Origin: JAUWCW01 sp030609125 [NCBI: Candidatus Rokuibacteriota bacterium]
Lineage (GTDB): Bacteria; JAUVQV01
Reading direction: 5' to 3'
Assembly: GCA_030609125.1 (NCBI GenBank)
Contig: JAUWCW010000025.1
Span: forward strand, 1 to 12,552
DNA length: 12,552 nucleotides
Part shown: piece by piece, positions 1 to 7,070 of the stretch
How the letters are laid out: each line of letters starts with the position of its first letter
Numbering within the stretch: the stretch's first letter is position 1
Made by a program: the position numbers and the translations under genes
Notes under the pieces: model-generated
What the model was told of the DNA's origin: nothing
What the model saw: only the letters and a program-made list of their open reading frames with translations
Databases searched by the model: none

Positions 1-183
1 ACCATGGCTGTTATCCGCTGCCGCCCTGACGGGAGGGAGAGGAAGGCTCGTTCATCATGCGTGCGGATCCGGGAAGAAAGTTAACATCAGCGACTGATTC
101 TAGCAGATCGTCCATGTCCAGGGAAGCCGCCGGCCCACGGCCCCCCCCCTTTTGCAGATGCCGAAGAGGGGGGATCCTGAACG

Positions 184-1692
184 CTAGAACTTGAGGGATT
201 CGAAATCTGGCAGCTCGGCCAGGTCCTCGAAGAGGAAGGTGTGGCAGTTGTCGCAGTCCTGGGGGATGTAGTTCTCCCCGTCGGCCGTCTGCAGCTCGTC
301 GTCGTGGCAGCGCCAGCATCCGGGGAACTCCTGGTGCCCTATGTGGCTGGGATGTGTATCCCAGTTGGTGTTCATTTCCGGGAAGACCGTGCGGGCGAAG
401 ATAGCGGAGGAGACCTCGGCCGCGTCCGTTACCAGCCCCTCCTGCTTTTCCATGACCTCGGGGTACTCGGTCCGGTAAAAGCGCAGAATGGCGTCGCTGA
501 CGGCCTTGGTGCCTTCGGCGTTGGTGGCGTACTCGGCCGTGAGGGCCTTCATCGCCTCGCGCTTGAAGTAGGGAAGGCTCCTCAGGTCGGTTCTGCGCTC
601 TATGACTTCGTCGAGGGACTTGTCCGGGAACTGGAAGAGATGCGTCGGACGGTTGTGGCAGTCGATGCAGTCCATGATGCGGGCCTCGGCGGCGACCTCT
701 TCCTCGCTGACCTCCTCATCGCTCTCGCGCGTGTAGGTCCGGACCTCGCCGTCGGGAGTGGTCAGCTCCACCCACTTGATGCCGAAGCGGCGTTCGTCGC
801 TGGGGATATAGCGGATCCTGTTGTCGGAGTAAATGTGCCACCAGTGGATACCGCCGTGGCGGCCCTGGTCAAGGTTGCCGCCCCCCGTCTTCAACAGAAG
901 AGCGGTGTAGCTCGGCGTGTTCTCCTCGTCCGTGTCGTGACGGACTATGACCCTGAGCTTGTCGCCGTGGTGCTTCGAAGGCCAGTGGCACTGCTCGCAG
1001 GTCGCCCGGGCGGGTCGGAGGTTGTGAATGGGCGATCCGATGGGGCGGCTGAACGAGTTGAGCGTGGTCGCGATGACCTGGCGCAGGCCGTCGATCTTGG
1101 ATTTGACGAACCAGGAGGCGCCGGGGCCGATGTGGCACTGCACGCAGCGCACCCTGGAGTGGGGCGAATTCTGATAGGCCGCGTACTCCGGCGACATGAC
1201 GGTGTGGCAGACGGTGCCGCAGAAGTCTATGGACTCCATGTATTCCACGCCGATGAAAGAGGCCGAGCCGAATATGACGGCATTGAGGCAGGTGAGGCCG
1301 ATGAAGGCGAGCACCACCTTGCGCAGGTGAGGGTCGTTGAAGTCGAGTCTCGGGTAGGCGTCAAGCTCCGCCTCGGTGAGGTGGGCAGTGAGCAGCCGGC
1401 GGCGCCGGAACCACATGCCGACGGGGATGATCAACAGGCCCGTGACGAAAAAGGCGGGCATGATGGCGAAGGCCAGGATCCCGGTGTAGGCGCTCTGGTG
1501 CCCGCCCACCATATGGATGGTGAGGAAGATGCTGATCAGCAGTGCCGCGAGAGTGGCGAGTACGGCGCCGGCGATGGTGATCGGGTTGTTGGCGTAGTTG
1601 AAAAGCCGCCCGATCTGGGTGTGTCCCGGTTCCGGCGTCTCCTGCTCCGCCGGTGTCTCCTGCGGTTCCTGTGGTGTCTGGTTCTCGTTCAT
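184..1692 (-). CDS. NapC/NirT-family membrane-anchored multiheme cytochrome c (putative quinol dehydrogenase, ImcH-like)
   Basis: The 502-residue product has three hydrophobic segments at about residues 36-62, 69-94 and 125-150, followed by a heme-rich domain. Heme motifs are C158-X3-C162-H163 (CGTVCH, non-canonical spacing), CVQCH 183-187, CEQCH 232-236, CIDCH 342-346, CWRCH 459-463 and CDNCH 480-484, so six candidate hemes. The stretch from the first to the second motif, with CHTVM, SPH and GPGASWFVKSK, is typical of NapC/NirT/NrfH quinol-oxidising cytochromes. Family members sit in the inner membrane, oxidise menaquinol and pass electrons to periplasmic partners. Length and three-helix N-terminus recall Geobacter ImcH, which as I recall has seven hemes; orthology is inference. 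The N-terminus is Pro/Glu/Gln-rich and presumably cytoplasmic. The ATG at 1692 has a GGGGGGAG ribosome site just upstream. No downstream partner gene is seen in the remaining 183 nt, which hold only a run of nine C (141-149). Confidence 0.9.
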   Translation of the reverse strand: MNENQTPQEPQETPAEQETPEPGHTQIGRLFNYANNPITIAGAVLATLAALLISIFLTIHMVGGHQSAYTGILAFAIMPAFFVTGLLIIPVGMWFRRRRLLTAHLTEAELDAYPRLDFNDPHLRKVVLAFIGLTCLNAVIFGSASFIGVEYMESIDFCGTVCHTVMSPEYAAYQNSPHSRVRCVQCHIGPGASWFVKSKIDGLRQVIATTLNSFSRPIGSPIHNLRPARATCEQCHWPSKHHGDKLRVIVRHDTDEENTPSYTALLLKTGGGNLDQGRHGGIHWWHIYSDNRIRYIPSDERRFGIKWVELTTPDGEVRTYTRESDEEVSEEEVAAEARIMDCIDCHNRPTHLFQFPDKSLDEVIERRTDLRSLPYFKREAMKALTAEYATNAEGTKAVSDAILRFYRTEYPEVMEKQEGLVTDAAEVSSAIFARTVFPEMNTNWDTHPSHIGHQEFPGCWRCHDDELQTADGENYIPQDCDNCHTFLFEDLAELPDFESLKF

Positions 1693-1772
1693 GCTACTCC
1701 CCCCAAATGCATGGCGTGATGGTGCTGCGATTATTATTGTTTATGTTGGGATTTACCGCATTACAACCTATA

Positions 1773-1801
1773 TATATAGCAAAAATCCGGCAATCATGCA
1801 A
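1773..1801 (-). promoter_or_regulatory. Putative sigma70-type promoter of the NapC/NirT cytochrome gene
   Basis: Read leftward, TTGCAT (1796-1801) is followed after exactly 17 nt by TATATA (1773-1778), in an AT-rich island inside GC-rich DNA. It lies about 80 nt upstream of the start codon at 1692 and points at it. The assignment rests on hexamers and spacing only. Confidence 0.5.
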
Positions 1802-1900
1802 GGGGAAAACAGAAGAAGTTTCCCCAAAAATGCCCGTCTCACTTCTGTAAACTCGTAAGCCCTTGAGATGAAAACACTCCCTCAAAAATTAACCCGATTT

Positions 1901-1939
1901 CTGGGGAACGTCCTGGAAAACAGCCAGGACCTTCCCCGG
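1901..1939. repeat. Strong imperfect inverted repeat (hairpin)
   Basis: The arms GGGGAA (1903-1908) with TTCCCC (1932-1937), and GTCCTGG (1910-1916) with CCAGGAC (1924-1930), pair around a 7-nt loop, with one C/C mismatch. A closing C-G and T-G pair extends it to 1901 and 1939. Read leftward, a T-rich stretch follows only after about ten bases, so it could be a poor terminator for vapC. No T-run follows rightward. A second short palindrome, CCCCGGCGCGGGG (1934-1946), overlaps its right arm. Confidence 0.6.
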
Positions 1940-1962
1940 CGCGGGGCTGCAGCTCATGGCCA
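1925..1962. repeat. 38-nt micro-repeat, copy A (copy B lies inside rnj at 3946-3983)
   Basis: This stretch matches 3946-3983 in the same orientation at 35 of 38 positions. The three differences (1934, 1947, 1954) are all transitions. Copy B encodes AMGCNPAPGKVL of RNase J; copy A read the same way gives AMSCSPAPGKVL. Similarity stops sharply at both edges. It begins at the right arm of the hairpin at 1901-1939. Confidence 0.7.
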
Positions 1963-2148
1963 ACACTATTCCTCTCAGCCCGGGTCGTGAACTTTCTTTG
2001 TGATCGGCTAACTTGCTGAAATTACATGCGACTTCTTCTGCTTTTCCGTATCGGCATCCCCCACATGGCAGAGTGCCTCAAGGGCGTTTACCGGCCGCGG
2101 AATCCACGCAAGACCGGAGACGAAGTTCCCAAGACGGTTTGCTCGGTA

Positions 2149-2580
2149 TCATGTCCGGAACTCCCCGATCCATTTAACAAACTTGAGCTTTCGAGTGGAG
2201 TTGAAAAGCCGTTTGTCAGCTGTGACAACGTTGGTTTTCAAGTCACCGGCAAGGGCTACATAAGCAGCATCATAGGCCGAGATGTTGTACCTGTCGGAGT
2301 AGTCGAGAACCTTTTGAAAGAGAGTCGAGAGGGGGTAAAGCTCGATACCCAACTCGGCAAAGCCCTGCATCGCCTTCAGTGCATCGTCCATGCCGACCCT
2401 TATCCGCCTCTTTGCTATGACAAGGCCGTTTGCCACCTCGAACTCAAGAAGCGCTGGAGCACAGAGGGCAATGCGGTCCGAGGCATGCGCGTCAAGGATA
2501 TCCAAGGCCCTATCCCCATGCTCTTCATCGGAGAGGTACCACTTGAGCACTACACTCGCGTCGATGACGATGCGCTTCAT
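2149..2580 (-). CDS. vapC: PIN-domain toxin, VapC-type ribonuclease
   Basis: The 143-residue product opens with IVIDASVVLKWY, the classic PIN start with acidic residue D7. Further metal-binding acids typical of PIN nucleases are E48 (FEVANGL), D104 (SAYDAAYVALA) and D122 (VTADKRLFN), so the active site appears complete. VapC toxins are Mg2+-dependent ribonucleases that cut tRNA or rRNA and stop growth when not bound by their antitoxin; which RNA is cut here cannot be told. The start codon overlaps the antitoxin stop by 4 nt (ATGA at 2577-2580), showing translational coupling, and both genes share the promoter upstream of the antitoxin. Base composition is visibly less GC-rich than in the arg operon, in keeping with lateral gain. 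The length is usual for the family. Confidence 0.92.
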   Translation of the reverse strand: MKRIVIDASVVLKWYLSDEEHGDRALDILDAHASDRIALCAPALLEFEVANGLVIAKRRIRVGMDDALKAMQGFAELGIELYPLSTLFQKVLDYSDRYNISAYDAAYVALAGDLKTNVVTADKRLFNSTRKLKFVKWIGEFRT

Positions 2581-2843
2581 CCTTTCTTCTCAAGCGCTTC
2601 CCTGGAGGCCCTGTAGACCTCGGCGGCCGAGACCCCCGCCTTCGCAAAGGCCGCCCTTGACTCCAGTATCTTCTGGTGCGCCTCCACTTTCCTGGAGTGC
2701 CTGTATACATCGTAGGGAATGATCACCGCCATGGGTTTGCCTCTCTTGGTCACCACGATGTCTTCGCTCTTTTCGGCGGCCTCTTTTATGAGCCTGCTGA
2801 AGTCTCTCTTACCCTCGGCTATGGTCACGGTAATGGTTTTCAT
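2577..2843 (-). CDS. Phd/YefM-family antitoxin (VapB role)
   Basis: The 88-residue product reads as a Phd/YefM antitoxin. An N-terminal dimerising, DNA-binding part contains DFSRLIKEA at 14-22 and the hallmark VVTKRGKPMAVIIP at 30-43. A charged, mostly helical C-terminus follows (about 50-88, rich in E, K and A) and should wrap the toxin. It lies directly before the PIN toxin with a 4-nt overlap, the usual antitoxin-first order. An AAAGGAG ribosome site sits 5 nt before the ATG at 2843. Upstream is a consensus-like promoter and a perfect palindrome, so autorepression by the toxin-antitoxin complex is likely. Pairing a Phd-type antitoxin with a PIN toxin is common. Confidence 0.9.
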   Translation of the reverse strand: MKTITVTIAEGKRDFSRLIKEAAEKSEDIVVTKRGKPMAVIIPYDVYRHSRKVEAHQKILESRAAFAKAGVSAAEVYRASREALEKKG

Positions 2844-2853
2844 ACGGTCTCCT

Positions 2854-2878
2854 TTATAGTCATGTATTATGACTATAA
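2854..2878. promoter_or_regulatory. Palindromic operator of the toxin-antitoxin operon
   Basis: Perfect 10-bp arms TTATAGTCAT and ATGACTATAA flank a 5-nt centre (GTATT). The palindrome lies between the -10 box and the antitoxin ribosome site, covering the expected transcription start. A further ATGAC half-site is at 2882-2886, inside the promoter spacer. This is the position and form expected for a Phd/YefM autoregulatory operator; binding itself is inferred. Confidence 0.7.
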
Positions 2879-2905
2879 TATATGACCATCTTTAGAGCAT
2901 GTCAA
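2877..2905 (-). promoter_or_regulatory. sigma70-type promoter of the toxin-antitoxin operon
   Basis: Read leftward, a perfect TTGACA (2900-2905) is followed after 17 nt by TATATT (2877-2882). The predicted start site near 2870 falls inside the palindromic operator, about 27 nt before the antitoxin start codon. Confidence 0.7.
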
Positions 2906-3267
2906 GAACGGTGAAACGGTGCCGGGCATTCATTTTCACTTGACTCTGCTTTTCCGGCCGACAGGGACGGGCGCGCCTGAGTTTGCCTTTTTCTCGCCAG
3001 CCTGGATCTTTCATGACGGCCCCGGTCGTTATCAGTTTGACAGCCTCTCCCGCGGTACCAGGAATCACATCATGCGTGCCCGCACCAAGCCTTGGGGAGA
3101 GAACATAGCCCGTCATCCCGAAAGGAAATTCTTATCATCTCCTAAATTGTCAAAAGTCAAGGACACCCGCCCTCCTATCATTCTCTTGTGTTGCTGATAT
3201 ATAATTACGCCCGTAAGCTCTGACGTGACGGCTGGAGATAACACGCTGCGCAAAGGAGGGCAAAGGA
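2906..3267. other. Intergenic region, no supportable gene; possibly repeat-derived
   Basis: Frames of 74 codons (minus, 2892-3116) and 92 codons (plus, 2919-3197) are open over the same DNA. Neither has a good ribosome site or a domain I can name, and the minus frame would overlap the toxin-antitoxin promoter. The last 70 nt carry the probable fmdB promoter. The stretch 2940-3130 might be a copy of a dispersed element, which cannot be judged from one copy. Confidence 0.4.
3198..3205 (+). promoter_or_regulatory. Putative -10 element for the FmdB-type gene
   Basis: TGATATATAAT at 3195-3205 contains a perfect TATAAT (3200-3205) and, in an alternative register, an extended TGn -10 (TATATA at 3198-3203). 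No convincing -35 hexamer is visible. It is about 65 nt upstream of the ATG at 3268. Confidence 0.35.
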
Positions 3268-3432
3268 ATGCCGACATACGAGTACACCTGTACGGCCTGC
3301 AAGAAGAAATTCACCTTGATTATGACTTTTTCCGAGCGTGACAAAAAGCGCGTAAGCTGTCCCAGGTGCAAGAGCAGGAAAGTCACGCAGCGCTTCACCT
3401 CGGTCTACACCCAGACATCCAGCAAAAGCTGA
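3268..3432 (+). CDS. FmdB-family zinc-ribbon protein
   Basis: A 54-codon gene starting MPTYEYTCTACKKKF, the standard opening of the FmdB/CxxC zinc-ribbon family. Two CXXC knuckles, C8-X2-C11 and C31-X2-C34, should bind one zinc. The family is annotated as putative regulatory because of FmdB, linked to formamidase expression; its true biochemical role is not established. An AAAGGAGGG ribosome site (3252-3260) lies 7 nt before the ATG. The C-terminus after residue 45 is a short Ser/Thr/Gln-rich tail; some family members have a longer low-complexity tail. It is transcribed alone and converges on the rnj end of the large minus-strand operon. Confidence 0.9.
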   Translation: MPTYEYTCTACKKKFTLIMTFSERDKKRVSCPRCKSRKVTQRFTSVYTQTSSKS

Positions 3433-3456
3433 CCCTGTCGGTCACGGGGGGTCTTT
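3431..3456. terminator. Possible shared terminator between the FmdB gene and rnj
   Basis: GACCC (3431-3435) can pair with GGGTC (3449-3453), and the inner TGT with ACG/ACA-type bases around the CGGTC loop, with a small bulge. It starts within the FmdB stop codon and is followed by TTT rightward. Read leftward it is followed by AGCTTTT. It is imperfect, so confidence is low. Confidence 0.35.
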
Positions 3457-3519
3457 CGCGCCCCGGCGGCAACCTGTGCCGGCAGGGCACCTTTACAGCA
3501 CCCCGCCGGACGCCGGGAA

Positions 3520-5186
<1,667 letters not shown>

Positions 5187-5187
<1 letters not shown>

Positions 5188-6011
5188 CACCCTTGTCCGC
5201 CCCCTCCGGCTCCGCCGACGATCCCGGCGAGGCGGAGAAAATTCTCGAAGCTGATCGCTTCCGCCCGGACCTGCTCCGGCAGAGAAAGCGTCTTCATCGC
5301 CGCGCTCACCGTCTCCACGGGGACGGGAGGGCCCGACCGGGAGAGGGAGTTGAGAAACGTTTTCCGACGCTGTCGGAACCCCGCCCTGACGAGGAGAAAA
5401 AAGACCTCTTCCGTCTTCGGGGGCAGCAGGGGGGCCGGCCGGGGAACGACCCGGACCAGCGCCGATTCGACCTTGGGGGGAGGGACGAAGGCGCCGGGGG
5501 GAACGATTCGAATCAGCTCCACCTCCGCCCGGTAGCGGGTGGCGAGGGTGAGAGAGCCGTAGCTCTTTGACCCCGCTTCCGCGGTGAGGCGCCGGGCGAC
5601 TTCCTTCTGGAACATGAGCACCATGAGCGGGAAGAGCCGTGCCGAGGAAAGGAGCCTGCCAAGGACCGCGGTGGCTATGTTGTACGGCAGGTCGGCCACC
5701 ACCTTGAGAGGGGCCAGCGCCTCGAGGGAGAGCAGGTCGTATTCGAGGATATCCGCCTCCACCACCTCCACGTTCCCCCCCGGGGGAAACTCCTGCCGGA
5801 GCAGCCTGAGGCAGCGGCGGTCGGTCTCCACGGCGACCACCTTCTTGGCTCTTTCCGCGAGCGACCGGGTGATGGTGCCGTCGCCGGCGCCGATCTCGAG
5901 GACGCGGTCCGACCTCTTCAGCTGGGACCAGTGGAGAATCTCTTCGTGGACCTGGTCGTCGCGGAGAAAGTGCTGTCCGAGAGATTTCCTGGGACGGAGG
6001 CGGAGGGCCAT
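5187..6011 (-). CDS. rsmA: 16S rRNA dimethyladenosine transferase (RsmA/KsgA)
   Basis: The 274-residue protein carries the KsgA/Dim1 signature: KSLGQHFLRDD 9-19, the SAM-binding loop EIGAGDGTIT 39-48, acidic E62 (VAVETD) for the ribose, D87 (EADIL) and the catalytic segment ADLPYNIAT 106-114. FQKEVARRL (134-142) and PPGAFVPPPKVESALV (171-186) are also typical. It dimethylates two adjacent adenines in helix 45 of 16S rRNA during late 30S assembly. The catalytic motif is usually NLPY; here the first residue is Asp (D107). The ATG at 6011 follows the pdxA stop by 7 nt, with GAGGGG before it. The C-terminus ends in a short Gly-rich tail. The rsmA-rnj junction has an overlap, so the two RNA-maturation genes are probably translationally coupled; pdxA next to ksgA is a common pairing. 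Confidence 0.95.
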
Positions 6012-6018
6012 CTTCCCC

Positions 6019-7020
6019 TCAGGACCTCATCGCCCTGTTCCGGGCCAGCTCGGCGGCGGTCCGGATTGCCGCGACGAGGCTGTCGGACCCGGCCACGCCT
6101 TTTCCCGCCAGATCGTAGGCCGTTCCGTGATCGACGGAGGTCCTGATGATGGGCAGGCCGAGGGTGAGATTCACCCCGGTGTCGAAAGCGAGAGTCTTGA
6201 TGGGGATGAGCCCCTGGTCATGATACATGGCCACCACGGCGGCGAATTCCCCCCGGGCGGCCCGAAAGAAGACGGTGTCGGCGGGGTGGGGGCCCGAAAC
6301 GTTGATCTTCCGCCGGGCGGCCGCCCTGACTGCGGGCGCCACGATCCGCCGGTCCTCCTCGCCCATGATACCTGCCTCCCCGGCGTGGGGGTTGAGCCCG
6401 CAGACCGCTATCTTGCCATCCGCGGCGCCGAAGTCCGGGAGGACATCCCGGGTGAGATCTATGACCCGCCCGATCCCCGCGGCGGTGAGGGCGTCGGGAA
6501 CCTGCCTGAGAGGAATGTGTATGGTGGCGAGACTCACCCGGAGCGGTCCCCCGACGAGCATCATGGCGAACTTCTTTGTTCCTGTCAGAGAGGCCAGCAT
6601 TTCCGTGTGGCCCGGAAAGGGGCTGCCCGCCTTGCGGATGGCCTCCTTGCTGATGGGGGCGGTGACCACGGCGTCGACACTCCCGGTCAGGGCCAGAGCC
6701 GCCGCTTTCTCGATGGCCGCCAGGGAGAGCCGTCCACCGGAAGCCGTGGGGCGGCCCTGCTGGAACCGCTCCCGCGGGGAGCCGGCCTCCACGAGAGCAA
6801 CCGAGCCGGCCGGCGCGGTTGCCCCGACACGGGAAGCGGCGTGGAACCTCAGGGAGGAGCCGAGGAGCGCGGCGGCGCCCGACAGGACGCCGCTTTGGCC
6901 GATAACGACGGGGCGGCACGAGGACTGCACTTTCCGGCCCTCCAGGGCGCGGACGATGATTTCCGGCCCTATTCCTCCCGGGTCCCCCATGGTGATGGCG
7001 ACGACGGGTTTTCGCGTCAT
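6019..7020 (-). CDS. pdxA: 4-hydroxythreonine-4-phosphate dehydrogenase
   Basis: The 333-residue protein has the PdxA hallmarks: MGDPGGIGPEI 11-21, APISKEA 121-127, GHTEMLA 137-143, GLNPHAGE 208-215, GPHPADTVF 243-251, YHDQGLIP 266-273 and RTSVDHGTAYDLAG 293-306. The three metal-binding histidines appear as H168, H212 and H267, nearly the same numbering as in E. coli PdxA. It oxidises 4-phosphohydroxy-L-threonine (NAD-dependent, followed by decarboxylation) in the DXP-dependent route to pyridoxal 5'-phosphate. PLP is the cofactor of ArgD, encoded just upstream, which may explain the grouping. The ATG at 7020 has AAGGAG about 10 nt upstream. The gap to argD is 50 nt and to rsmA 7 nt. Confidence 0.96.
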   Translation of the reverse strand: MTRKPVVAITMGDPGGIGPEIIVRALEGRKVQSSCRPVVIGQSGVLSGAAALLGSSLRFHAASRVGATAPAGSVALVEAGSPRERFQQGRPTASGGRLSLAAIEKAAALALTGSVDAVVTAPISKEAIRKAGSPFPGHTEMLASLTGTKKFAMMLVGGPLRVSLATIHIPLRQVPDALTAAGIGRVIDLTRDVLPDFGAADGKIAVCGLNPHAGEAGIMGEEDRRIVAPAVRAAARRKINVSGPHPADTVFFRAARGEFAAVVAMYHDQGLIPIKTLAFDTGVNLTLGLPIIRTSVDHGTAYDLAGKGVAGSDSLVAAIRTAAELARNRAMRS

Positions 7021-7070
7021 GGTGACAGGTCTCCTTCCGGACTGCCTTCCCGCACCCGGGCGGAACAGGG

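Larger units (their letters stand above)
1693..2148. other. Intergenic region without a supportable gene; holds a promoter, a hairpin and a micro-repeat
   Basis: No reading frame here has both a convincing start and recognisable protein. The 1700-1890 part is AT-rich and carries the promoter of the leftward cytochrome gene. The 1901-1962 part is GC-rich and structured (hairpin plus a repeat shared with rnj). A plus-strand frame beginning at 2026 runs antisense through vapC and looks like a shadow, although residues encoded at 2086-2115 (YRPRNPRKT) resemble the N-terminus of IS91-type transposases as I remember them. The region may be a graveyard of small insertions, which would fit the adjacent toxin-antitoxin pair. 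Confidence 0.5.

Noticed and set aside
1-84. Frame open from the window edge to a stop at 82-84 (plus strand)
   Set aside because: Only 27 codons, Arg-rich and featureless; cannot be told from chance.
241-1719. Long plus-strand open frame (492 codons) antisense to the NapC/NirT cytochrome
   Set aside because: It mirrors the codon bias of the opposite strand, has Val/Gly/Ala/Asp-rich composition and no domain. The minus strand has clear heme motifs and membrane segments.
2026-2616. 196-codon plus-strand frame over vapC
   Set aside because: Antisense to vapC and into the antitoxin; only a nine-residue stretch resembles anything, so it is not called as a gene.
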